10,066 nucleotides of DNA from Polaromonas sp. Its GTDB lineage: Bacteria; Pseudomonadota; Gammaproteobacteria; Burkholderiales; Burkholderiaceae_C. The DNA lies in contig JAHFQQ010000118.1 in the NCBI GenBank assembly GCA_023259235.1, positions 1 to 10,066 on the forward strand, in the 5' to 3' direction. A model generated the notes under the pieces. The model was not told the DNA's origin. It searched no databases and saw nothing but the letters and a program-made list of their open reading frames with translations. The position numbers were made by a program, and so were the translations under genes. This document shows, piece by piece, positions 1-6,867 of the stretch. Position 1 is the stretch's first letter; every line of letters begins with the position of its first letter.

Positions 1-606
1 CTCACACTGGCGTTCTCCGGTGGCCTGTGCGCTCTGGGTTCGTGGATTCTGTATGTCTGGGTCAATCCACTCACGATGTGGCTGACCTTTGCCACGTTCC
101 TTGGTTATGCGGTGGTCTATACCGTGATTCTCAAGCCGCTCACGCCGCAAAACATCGTCATTGGGGGCGCTTCGGGCGCCATGCCACCGGTGCTGGGCTG
201 GGCTGCCATGACCGGGTCTGTCAACCCTGAAGCACTGATTCTGTTTCTCATTATTTTTTTGTGGACGCCTCCCCATTTCTGGGCACTGGCACTGTATCGC
301 GTCGAAGACTACCGCAAATCCGGTCTTCCCATGCTGCCGGTTACGCACGGGAACGAATTTACGCGCCTTCAGGTGTTTTTGTACACTCTGGTGCTGTTTG
401 CCGCATGCATGATGCCGTTTATTTTTGGGATGAGCGGCTGGTTATATCTGGTGGTCGCGGTGGCGCTCAGCGCTGGATTTAGTGGATACGCCTGGTGCTT
501 GTGGCGCAACTATTCCGATGCGCTGGCACGCAGGACCTTTCGGTTTTCACTGATTCACCTCTCGATTTTGTTTGCAGCCCTGCTGCTGGATCATTACCTC
601 GCATGA
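1..606 (+). CDS. cyoE: Protoheme IX farnesyltransferase (heme O synthase), 3' part
   Basis: This integral membrane enzyme transfers a farnesyl group to heme b, giving heme O for heme-copper oxidases. The frame is open from base 1, so the start lies outside the window; 201 residues are visible, about two thirds of the usual ~300. The N-terminal aspartate-rich prenyl-binding motif is therefore not seen. Visible family signatures are TPQNIVIGGASGAMPP, the hydrophobic stretch ending FLWTPPHFWALAL, and the second conserved loop EDYRKSGLPMLPVTHG. Several hydrophobic segments fit a UbiA-superfamily polytopic protein. The stop codon overlaps the next gene's start (ATGA at 603-606), which implies translational coupling with the SCO gene. 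The same gene is called ctaB in many betaproteobacteria. Confidence 0.95.
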   Translation, partial: LTLAFSGGLCALGSWILYVWVNPLTMWLTFATFLGYAVVYTVILKPLTPQNIVIGGASGAMPPVLGWAAMTGSVNPEALILFLIIFLWTPPHFWALALYRVEDYRKSGLPMLPVTHGNEFTRLQVFLYTLVLFAACMMPFIFGMSGWLYLVVAVALSAGFSGYAWCLWRNYSDALARRTFRFSLIHLSILFAALLLDHYLA

Positions 607-1235
607 ATACGTTCTTATCACTTCCAGACCGTCGCGCTGCCGCCCGCTGGATTGGCTGCCTGCTTGCCATGCCTCTGACCGCGGGATTTTTAACTGCCTG
701 CAGTCCGGATAAACCGCAGTTCAAGAGCGTCGATTTGACAGGCGCCGACTACGCCCAGGGCTTTTCCCTGACTGACCAAAATGGGCAGGTGCGCACCCTC
801 AAGGATTTCTCCGGCAAGGTGGTTCTTGTATTTTTTGGCTACACCCAGTGCCCGGATGTGTGCCCGACAACCATGGCCGAAATGGCACAGGTCAAGCAGA
901 TGCTCGGTCCCGATGGCGACCGGCTGCAGGCGATTTTCATCACCGTTGATCCCGAGCGGGACACGCCAGAGATGCTCAAGGGTTATATGGGCAATTTTGA
1001 CCCCACTTTCCTTGCATTACGGCCTACCCTGGCCGAGTTGCCGGAATTGGCCAAGGCCTTCAAGATCTATTACAAGAAAGCAGAAGGCAAAACGCCAGGC
1101 AGCTACAGCATGGACCACTCGGCGGGAAGCTACGTTTTTGATGGCAAAGGCCGCATCCGCCTGTACAGCCGTTACGGTGCTGGTGCCGAGGCACTGGCGT
1201 CCGATATCAAATTACTGCTCAAAAATAGCGGCTAG
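603..1235 (+). CDS. SCO1/SenC/PrrC-family copper chaperone lipoprotein
   Basis: This is a periplasmic, membrane-anchored thioredoxin-fold protein of 210 residues, expected to deliver copper to, or reduce, the CuA site of cytochrome c oxidase. The copper-binding motif CPDVCP has cysteines at about 83 and 87, and the third ligand is likely His172 (in MDHS). The family DPERDTP segment is at 116-122. Residues 1-33 form a lipoprotein signal with arginines near 10-15, a hydrophobic stretch and the lipobox LTAC, so Cys33 is probably lipidated. The ATG at 603 was chosen because it overlaps the upstream stop and gives this signal peptide; in-frame sequence further upstream runs inside the heme O synthase gene. 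No strong Shine-Dalgarno is seen, which fits coupled translation. Confidence 0.93.
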   Translation: MNTFLSLPDRRAAARWIGCLLAMPLTAGFLTACSPDKPQFKSVDLTGADYAQGFSLTDQNGQVRTLKDFSGKVVLVFFGYTQCPDVCPTTMAEMAQVKQMLGPDGDRLQAIFITVDPERDTPEMLKGYMGNFDPTFLALRPTLAELPELAKAFKIYYKKAEGKTPGSYSMDHSAGSYVFDGKGRIRLYSRYGAGAEALASDIKLLLKNSG

Positions 1236-1340
1236 GCTGCAGTCCCGCCTTCTTGCGCGGCTGCTGCAAAAACAGCCGGCCCATGAAAACAGCGCGAGGC
1301 CTGCGCCAACCCCTCCAGCCCGGCATATCAAAATTGCCAC

Positions 1341-2306
1341 TCAGGCGTAGGCGGCCAGCACCTTCTTCATTTTTTTCATCGCTGCGACTTCAATCTGGCG
1401 AATGCGCTCGGCGCTTACCTTGTAATCAGCCGCCAGGTCATGCAGTGTCATGCCGCCCGAGCCATCGTCATTGACCTTGAGCCAGCGTTCTTCCACAATG
1501 CGGCGCGCCCGCGGATCGAGTTCTTCCAGGGCGGCGCTAATGCCATGGTGAGTCATGCGGTCATGCTGACGCGACTCCATCAGAGTCATCGGTTCCTGCG
1601 TGACATCAGCCAGATAGGCAATCGGCCCAAAAGCGTTTTCACCGTCGTCGCCAGGGTTGGGATCGAGCAACACGTCGCCGCCCGACATGCGCTGCTCCAT
1701 TTCAATGACTTCCTCGCGCTTGACGTTCAGCGATTTAGCCATTGAATCAATCTGGCCCTGTGTAAGCGCGTCACGATGCGTCGCCACGTCGGCATCATCC
1801 TTGAAACCCTGCTTCATGGAGCGCAGGTTGAAAAACAGTTTTCGCTGGGCCTTGGTGGTGGCCACCTTGACCATGCGCCAGTTTTTCAGGACATATTCGT
1901 GAATTTCGGCCTTGATCCAGTGCATCGCATAGCTGACCAGACGCACACCCTGATCGGGGTCAAAGCGCTTGACTGCCTTCATCAGGCCAATGTTGCCCTC
2001 CTGGATCAGGTCGCCGTGTGGCAAACCGTAGCCCAGATACTTTCTGGAAATTGATACTACCAAACGCAAGTGAGAGAGTACTAACTTGCTGGCAGAGTCA
2101 ATATCGTTGTCTTCTTTGAGTTTTTTTGCAAACTCCTGCTCCTGCTCCAGGGTGAGCATGGGCAAACGGTTGACCGCCGAAATATACGCGTCCAGGTTGC
2201 CCAGAGGGGGAACCAGCGACCAGGGGTTCAGGGTAGCCAAGGCGCCCGTCTGGGCGTTCGGCGCGGCAACGGCAGTACGGGCCTGGGGCGAAACGGTGTA
2301 TGGCAC
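1341..2306 (-). CDS. rpoH: RNA polymerase heat-shock sigma factor RpoH (sigma-32)
   Basis: This alternative sigma factor directs RNA polymerase to heat-shock promoters. It has 321 residues, against 284 in E. coli, partly through an N-terminal extension of about 20 residues. Region 2 carries DLIQEGNIGLM (99-109) and the tryptophan-rich strand-opening segment near 126-144. The diagnostic RpoH box QRKLFFNLR is at 154-162 and separates it from other group 3 sigma factors. The region 4 helix-turn-helix (LAADYKVSAERIRQIE) is near the C-terminus. The start is GTG at 2304-2306, with AGGAG 7 nt upstream (2314-2318). It has its own promoter with a CIRCE operator. It is convergent with the SCO gene and lies downstream of ftsY and a small membrane protein on the same strand. 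Confidence 0.97.
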   Translation of the reverse strand: MPYTVSPQARTAVAAPNAQTGALATLNPWSLVPPLGNLDAYISAVNRLPMLTLEQEQEFAKKLKEDNDIDSASKLVLSHLRLVVSISRKYLGYGLPHGDLIQEGNIGLMKAVKRFDPDQGVRLVSYAMHWIKAEIHEYVLKNWRMVKVATTKAQRKLFFNLRSMKQGFKDDADVATHRDALTQGQIDSMAKSLNVKREEVIEMEQRMSGGDVLLDPNPGDDGENAFGPIAYLADVTQEPMTLMESRQHDRMTHHGISAALEELDPRARRIVEERWLKVNDDGSGGMTLHDLAADYKVSAERIRQIEVAAMKKMKKVLAAYA

Positions 2307-2313
2307 AGCAGAA

Positions 2314-2318
2314 CTCCT
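2314..2318 (-). promoter_or_regulatory. Ribosome binding site of rpoH
   Basis: AGGAG on the minus strand stands 7 nt before the GTG at 2304-2306. It decides the non-ATG start of rpoH. Confidence 0.8.
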
Positions 2319-2337
2319 ATTCTCGAAGATTCAAATA

Positions 2338-2364
2338 TTAGCACTCTATTAGAGAGAGTGCTAA
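2338..2364 (-). promoter_or_regulatory. CIRCE operator (HrcA binding site) upstream of rpoH
   Basis: The sequence is TTAGCACTC, nine bases, then GAGTGCTAA. Both 9-base arms and the 9-base spacer match the CIRCE consensus exactly. CIRCE is bound by the HrcA repressor and is best known in front of groESL and dnaK. Here it lies 32 bp upstream of the rpoH start codon and contains the likely -10 box within its spacer, so bound HrcA would block polymerase. That HrcA is encoded elsewhere in this genome is inferred. Confidence 0.93.
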
Positions 2365-2377
2365 GCAATAGGTTCAA
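2348..2377 (-). promoter_or_regulatory. Probable sigma-70 promoter of rpoH
   Basis: On the minus strand, TTGAAC (2372-2377) is a candidate -35 box and TCTAAT (2348-2353, 5 of 6 to TATAAT) the -10 box, with an 18-base spacer. The start would fall near 2341, giving a leader of about 35 nt before the GTG. The -10 sits inside the CIRCE spacer and one CIRCE arm sits in the promoter spacer, which is the usual geometry of a repressed promoter. The AT-rich stretch near 2398-2406 could act as an upstream element. Confidence 0.7.
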
Positions 2378-2525
2378 TGGTCTTGATAGAGCTGGGCTAA
2401 TTAATGCTTGCCCTTGACCCATTGAAGTTAGGCCCCAATCCTGTGCTTTGGTTCAGCAGGCGTCTGTAGGAGATCGGGCAGACCAGACGCCGGGCGCCAT
2501 CAGCGTGAGCCAGTGCGGCATGCCG

Positions 2526-2828
2526 TCAGGGCAGGTGCCTGTTGACAGGAATTTCACGCGCCTCAACGTCCACCACTTCGCCCGCGCCGGGGCTGTCGGG
2601 TTTTCCCCGGGACGACCTGCCCGGCCACATGTTTTGATGTGAGAACTGCTGGAAACGGCCAAAGACCGTTGCCGGAGCGGTTTTTTGTCCGGTAAACAGC
2701 GCTCTGAGCAGGCTCAGGGCGACAACAAACAGGCCTGCCACCAGCAAACTGACCGCAAAAATGATCGCGAACAAGCCCAAAAGAAACTTGAAGGTGAAAC
2801 TTAAGAGCTTGCTGACAACACTGTTCAC
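2526..2828 (-). CDS. Small hypothetical membrane protein between ftsY and rpoH
   Basis: I do not recognise a named family. The protein has 100 residues. Residues about 8-45 are strongly hydrophobic (one long or two short membrane segments, possibly a hairpin). A basic, glycine- and serine-containing linker follows (about 58-80), and the protein ends in an acidic segment GEVVDVEAREIPV. I think small proteins with a similar VVDVEAREIP-like tail occur in Comamonadaceae, but this is from memory. I chose the GTG at 2826-2828 because AAAGGA lies 9 nt upstream; a TTG at 2847-2849 would add seven residues but has no ribosome binding site. It starts 47 bp after the ftsY stop and is probably co-transcribed with ftsY. 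Function unknown. Confidence 0.72.
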   Translation of the reverse strand: MNSVVSKLLSFTFKFLLGLFAIIFAVSLLVAGLFVVALSLLRALFTGQKTAPATVFGRFQQFSHQNMWPGRSSRGKPDSPGAGEVVDVEAREIPVNRHLP

Positions 2829-2837
2829 GCGGAAAAT

Positions 2838-2843
2838 TCCTTT
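2838..2843 (-). promoter_or_regulatory. Ribosome binding site of the small membrane protein
   Basis: AAAGGA on the minus strand with 9 nt to the GTG at 2826-2828. It favours this start over the TTG at 2847-2849, which lacks such a site. Confidence 0.6.
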
Positions 2844-2875
2844 AAACAATACAGATTGCGGTCAAGATGGCGATT

Positions 2876-3949
2876 TCAAGCCAGAAGGGCCTGCGCGAAC
2901 TCGCGCGCGTTGAAAGTTTCCAGGTCTTCCAGTTTTTCCCCTACGCCAACAAAGTACACCGGAACCGGACGCAGGCCCGGCACGGCTTGCGCGCGTTCGC
3001 GCGCCCACAGCGCAATGGCTGCCAGCACGCCGCCTTTGGCGGTGCCGTCGAGCTTGGTCACGATCAGGCCGGTGAGTTGCAGTGCTTCATCAAAAGCCTT
3101 GACCTGGGCCAGCGCATTTTGACCGGTATTGCCGTCGATCACCAGCAGCACCTCGTGCGGCGCCGTGGCATCGGCCTTCTGTACGACGCGCTTGATTTTG
3201 CGCAACTCTTCCATCAGGTGAAGCTGTGTAGGCAGCCGGCCGGCGGTATCGATCAGCACCACGTCCTTGCCGCGTGCCTTGCCTGCAGTCACGGCATCAA
3301 AACTTACGGCGGCCGGATCACCGCCTTGCTGGCTGACAATCTCGACAGTGTTGCGGTCGGCCCAGACACTGAGCTGTTCGCGTGCGGCGGCGCGAAAGGT
3401 GTCGGCGGCTGCCAGCAACACTGAGGCGCCTTCACTGGCCAGATGGCTCGTAAGTTTGCCGATTGACGTGGTTTTGCCAGCGCCGTTAACTCCTGCAACC
3501 ATGATCACGGTAGGTTGGTGTGTCCCGATCACCAGCGGTCTTTCCAGCGGCTTGAGCAATTCTGTAATGGCTTCGACAAGGGCATTCTTGACAGCCACAG
3601 GGTGCGTCATGCCACCGTCCTTCACCCGGCGCTTGACATCGCCGAGCAGCTGTTCCGTGGCTTTTACGCCGGTATCGGCCATCAGCAGGGCGGTTTCCAG
3701 GTCCTCGTAGAGGGCGTCGTCGATCCGGCTACCGGTAAAAACGGTGGAAATGCTGGCGCCGGTCTTGCGCAGGCCGGCCTGCAGCCTGCCGAGCCAGCGC
3801 TGCCGTTCGGGCACCGCCGTGCCAGCCGCCGGGATCACGATCGGCGTGACCAGCGCGCTGCCAATGAGCCCTCCACCGGTGCTGGAACCCGGGGCGGCTG
3901 TCGCCACGGGAGGGGCTGAAGGTGATTTTTTCTTGAAAAAACTGAACAT
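2876..3949 (-). CDS. ftsY: Signal recognition particle receptor FtsY
   Basis: This SRP-family GTPase receives ribosome-nascent chain-SRP complexes at the inner membrane and passes them to SecYEG. It has 357 residues. The N-terminus is MFSFFKKK followed by a short, Ala/Pro/Gly-rich A domain, much shorter than the acidic one of E. coli. The helical N domain spans about 50-140. GTPase motifs follow in order: G1 GVNGAGKTT (153-161), DTFRAAA (183-189), DTAGR (234-238), TKLDG (298-302) and closing GVGE (335-338). The ATG at 3947-3949 was chosen for the conserved MFSFF start; an upstream in-frame codon would add only seven unconserved residues. No Shine-Dalgarno is visible. It is divergent from the M16 pair and followed by the small membrane protein and rpoH. 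Confidence 0.97.
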   Translation of the reverse strand: MFSFFKKKSPSAPPVATAAPGSSTGGGLIGSALVTPIVIPAAGTAVPERQRWLGRLQAGLRKTGASISTVFTGSRIDDALYEDLETALLMADTGVKATEQLLGDVKRRVKDGGMTHPVAVKNALVEAITELLKPLERPLVIGTHQPTVIMVAGVNGAGKTTSIGKLTSHLASEGASVLLAAADTFRAAAREQLSVWADRNTVEIVSQQGGDPAAVSFDAVTAGKARGKDVVLIDTAGRLPTQLHLMEELRKIKRVVQKADATAPHEVLLVIDGNTGQNALAQVKAFDEALQLTGLIVTKLDGTAKGGVLAAIALWARERAQAVPGLRPVPVYFVGVGEKLEDLETFNAREFAQALLA

Positions 3950-3973
3950 TGAGTATGCTTGTAGAGTCACCCT

Positions 3974-3979
3974 ATTCTA
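3974..3979 (-). promoter_or_regulatory. Possible -10 box of ftsY
   Basis: TAGAAT on the minus strand matches 5 of 6 positions of TATAAT and lies 24 bp before the ftsY ATG. No good -35 box is seen at normal spacing, and the site abuts the proposed start of the divergent M16 gene. Treat as tentative. Confidence 0.25.
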
Positions 3980-5475
3980 TGAAACACCCCGTGCGAACCT
4001 CCCGGACGATCCTGGCGCCTCTTTCCAGTCTCCTTGTCCGCAGTTATTTCTTCCTCCTGCCCGCAGTCTTCGCCCTTTTTTCCACCGGCGCCGCTGTTGC
4101 ACAGGGTTCAGCTGGCATTGACGAGTTCACGCTGGCCAACGGACTGACGGTCATTGTCAAGCCGGATCACCGTGCGCCTACTGCGGTCCACATGTTATGG
4201 GTACGGGTGGGCGCGATGGATGAAGTGGACGGCACTTCGGGCGTCGCCCATGCGCTGGAGCACATGATGTTCAAGGGCACGCCGACAGTCAAGGCCGGTG
4301 AGTTCTCCAGGCAGGTGGCTGCCTTGGGCGGGGTTGAGAACGCATTCACCGGGCGGGACAACACCGGCTTTTACCAGCAGATTCCGGCCGGCAAACTTGA
4401 AGACGTAATGCGGCTGGAGGCTGACCGTTTTGCCAACAACCAGTGGCCTGACGACGAGTTCAAGCGCGAGATCGAGGTGGTCAAGGAAGAGCGGCGCCTG
4501 CGTACCGAAGATTCGCCCCGGGCCATGCTGGGGGAGCAGCAGGCGGCCATCACCTTCATCGCATCGCCCTACCGGCGGCCCGTGGTCGGCTGGATGAGTG
4601 ACCTTGACGCCATGACGCCCGATGATGTGCGCGGCTTTTATCGGCGCTGGTATGTGCCGGCCAATGCTGCCGTGGTGGTGGCGGGTGACGTGACTGTGGC
4701 CGAGGTCAGGCGACTGGCTGAAAAATACTACGGCCCCATTCCCGCCCGAGCGGTGCCGGTGCGCAAACCCCGCTCCGAACCGGAGCAGGCGGGGGCCCGG
4801 CACCTTGACTACAAGGCTTCGGCCAGCCAGGCCTATGTGAACCTGGCATTCAAAATTCCAGGCCTGGCCGCGCCCGATTTGCGTGATACGCCAGGCGCGG
4901 CGTCGCCCACCGCCGCGGCCAGCCGCGAAGCGCTGGCCCTCACGGTGCTGGCCGCGGTGCTGGATGGCTATGACGGCGCGCGCTTGCAGCGTGCGCTGGT
5001 GCAAGGCGAAAGTGGCGAGGGTCGGGTTGCCGACAGTGCCGGTGCTGGCAGTGGGCTGATCGGGCGCGGGCCGCAGTTGTTTATGCTTGACGGGGTTCCT
5101 GCCGCGGGCAAAACGGCGCAGCAGGTGGCGCAGGCGTTGCGCCAACAGGTAGTCCGGATTGCCCAGGACGGCGTCAGCGAGACTGAACTCAGGCGTGTCA
5201 AGACCCAGTGGGCGGCCAGCGAAACCTACAAACTCGACTCGGTGTTCAGCCAGGCGCAAGAGCTGGGCTCGAACTGGGTCCAGGGCCTGCCACTGGATGC
5301 CAGCCCGCGCCTGATTGCCCGGCTGCATAGCATCACCGGCAGTGAAGTGCAGGCCGTTGCCGCCAAATATTTTGGGGACGACCAGATGACCATGGCAACC
5401 TTGCTGCCGCAGCCGCCTGATCCGGCGCGCAAGCCGCGCAAGCCGGGCGCTGCCGCTGCTGACATCCGAGACTGA
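3979..5475 (+). CDS. M16 family zinc peptidase, catalytic subunit-like, exported
   Basis: This 498-residue protein resembles mitochondrial processing peptidase beta and other bacterial M16B peptidases. The inverted zinc motif HALEH is at 91-95 (His91, Glu94, His95), followed by MMFKGT. The third zinc ligand is expected at Glu170 or Glu171 in VVKEERR, the usual distance downstream. NAFTGRDNTGFY near 121-132 is the conserved substrate-strand segment. An N-terminal signal peptide (hydrophobic about 23-40, then GAAVAQ) suggests export to the periplasm. The second half lacks the R...Y substrate-binding pair found in the partner gene. I prefer ATG 3979; ATG 3955 or TTG 3949 would lengthen the signal region and run into the ftsY start. 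No strong ribosome binding site is visible. The tail is basic and Ala/Pro-rich. Confidence 0.9.
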   Translation: MKHPVRTSRTILAPLSSLLVRSYFFLLPAVFALFSTGAAVAQGSAGIDEFTLANGLTVIVKPDHRAPTAVHMLWVRVGAMDEVDGTSGVAHALEHMMFKGTPTVKAGEFSRQVAALGGVENAFTGRDNTGFYQQIPAGKLEDVMRLEADRFANNQWPDDEFKREIEVVKEERRLRTEDSPRAMLGEQQAAITFIASPYRRPVVGWMSDLDAMTPDDVRGFYRRWYVPANAAVVVAGDVTVAEVRRLAEKYYGPIPARAVPVRKPRSEPEQAGARHLDYKASASQAYVNLAFKIPGLAAPDLRDTPGAASPTAAASREALALTVLAAVLDGYDGARLQRALVQGESGEGRVADSAGAGSGLIGRGPQLFMLDGVPAAGKTAQQVAQALRQQVVRIAQDGVSETELRRVKTQWAASETYKLDSVFSQAQELGSNWVQGLPLDASPRLIARLHSITGSEVQAVAAKYFGDDQMTMATLLPQPPDPARKPRKPGAAAADIRD

Positions 5476-5508
5476 ACTGAACCCGGGGCCGACTGATTCC
5501 ACCTTCCC

Positions 5509-6867
5509 ATGATGATTGCTACTACAAAAATAGCTGCCAAAGTTTTGCTCCCATTGGCGATGGGTATTTTTATTCATTTGACGGCGCTGGCCGCCATTCC
5601 GGTCCAGTACTGGACACAACCCGGCGGCGCCCAGGTCTATCTGGTGGAAAGTCCGGCCATTGCCATGGTTGACGTGCAGATTGATTTTGACGCTGGCGAC
5701 CGGCGCGATCCGCCCGGGCAGGCGGGGCTTGCCAGCGTGATGGCAGGCATGCTGACCAAAGGCGTGCGGGCGTCCGGCAGCGATGAGGCGGCCCTGGATG
5801 AAAATGCCCTTGGCGAGGCCTGGGCCGATCTGGGCGCGGAGTTTGATGCCGGCGCCGATTCAGATCGGTTGACTTTTTCACTGCGTTCACTGACGGATCC
5901 CGAGTTGTTGGGCAAAGCCGTGGCGCTTGCCGCGCGTGAAATCGCCGAGCCTGCTTTCCCCGAAGCCGTCTGGCAGCGCGAACGCGAGCGCATGAACGCC
6001 GCCATCAGGGAGTCAAATACCCGCCCTGCCACCATCGCGGCCCGGGCTTATGTGCAGGCCGTGTACGGCACGCATCCTTATGGTTACGAAATGACCGAGG
6101 CAAGCCTGGCGCGCATCGGTGTGGCCGACATGCGCACGGCCCATGCCGCGGATGTGGTGGCCTGCCGCGCCCGCATCAGCATGGTTGGCGCCGTCACGCG
6201 CGCGCAGGCCGACGCCATGGCCACGCAACTGCTGGCGCGGCTGCCCCGTGTGCCCTGCGACAGTCTGCCGCCGCTGCCCGTCGTGCCAGAAGTACAGCCG
6301 CTGGCCGGGGCAAAGGAAATACGTATTCCCTTCGATTCGGCGCAGGCCCATGTGCTGATCGGCCAGCCCGGCTTCAAACGCGCCGACCCCGACTATTTCG
6401 CGCTGACGGTGGGCAACTACATTCTGGGCGCCGGCGGTTTTGTGTCGCGGCTGACCAATGAGGTACGGGAAAAACGCGGGCTGACTTACGGGGTGTCGAG
6501 TCATTTCTCGCCGGGCCTGAATGCCGGGAGCTTCACGGTGGCCCTGCAGACCCGGCCTGACCAGGCCCTGCAGGCAGTGGAAATCGTACGTCAGGTAGTG
6601 CAGAACTTTGTGGCCAACGGGCCGACAGAGGCCGAACTCCAGGCCGCCAGGGAAAACCTGATCGGCGGCTTTGCGCTGCGCATCGACAGCAACCGGAAGC
6701 TTCTGGGCAACATTGCCGGCATCGCCTGGAATAACTTGCCGCTCGACTACCTGGACACATGGACGCAGCAGGTCGGCAAGGTGACCGTGGCTGACATCAA
6801 GGCAGCTTTTGCGCGCAAGCTGCAACCCGAAAAAATGGTAACCGTCATTCTTGGAGCCGCGCCATGA
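5509..6867 (+). CDS. M16 family peptidase-like protein, non-catalytic subunit, exported
   Basis: This 452-residue M16 protein lacks the zinc site: the position of HxxEH reads SVMAG (76-80), with the flanking MLTKG still aligned to MMFKG of the upstream protein. The C-terminal half keeps the signature NEVREKRGLTYGV (317-329), whose Arg320 and Tyr327 match the R/Y pair used by non-catalytic M16B subunits to hold substrate. A signal peptide spans about 1-28 with an ALA cleavage site. It begins 33 nt after the catalytic-type gene and its stop overlaps the rsmD start (ATGA). By analogy with known M16B heterodimers, the two products probably form one periplasmic peptidase; the substrate is unknown. 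ATG 5512 is an equally possible start. Confidence 0.88.
   Translation: MMIATTKIAAKVLLPLAMGIFIHLTALAAIPVQYWTQPGGAQVYLVESPAIAMVDVQIDFDAGDRRDPPGQAGLASVMAGMLTKGVRASGSDEAALDENALGEAWADLGAEFDAGADSDRLTFSLRSLTDPELLGKAVALAAREIAEPAFPEAVWQRERERMNAAIRESNTRPATIAARAYVQAVYGTHPYGYEMTEASLARIGVADMRTAHAADVVACRARISMVGAVTRAQADAMATQLLARLPRVPCDSLPPLPVVPEVQPLAGAKEIRIPFDSAQAHVLIGQPGFKRADPDYFALTVGNYILGAGGFVSRLTNEVREKRGLTYGVSSHFSPGLNAGSFTVALQTRPDQALQAVEIVRQVVQNFVANGPTEAELQAARENLIGGFALRIDSNRKLLGNIAGIAWNNLPLDYLDTWTQQVGKVTVADIKAAFARKLQPEKMVTVILGAAP

Noticed and set aside
1258..1278. Stem CGGCTG / CAGCCG with a 9-base loop between the convergent SCO and rpoH genes, as a possible shared terminator
   Set aside because: Only 6 bp, and no T run follows the stem on either strand.
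2867..3424. Plus-strand open frame of 185 codons inside ftsY
   Set aside because: It lies opposite the conserved FtsY GTPase domain and has no recognisable motif.
3932..3959. CTTGAA as the -35 of a sigma-32 promoter for the M16 genes
   Set aside because: No CCCCAT-like -10 box follows at the required distance; the nearest TATGCT is spaced 15 bases from TTGAAA and is only a weak sigma-70 match.
4195..5619. Long open frame (474 codons) on the minus strand across the first M16 gene
   Set aside because: It is antisense to a gene with clear family motifs, its composition is rich in His, Arg and Gly as expected of a high-GC shadow frame, and it shows no recognisable domain.
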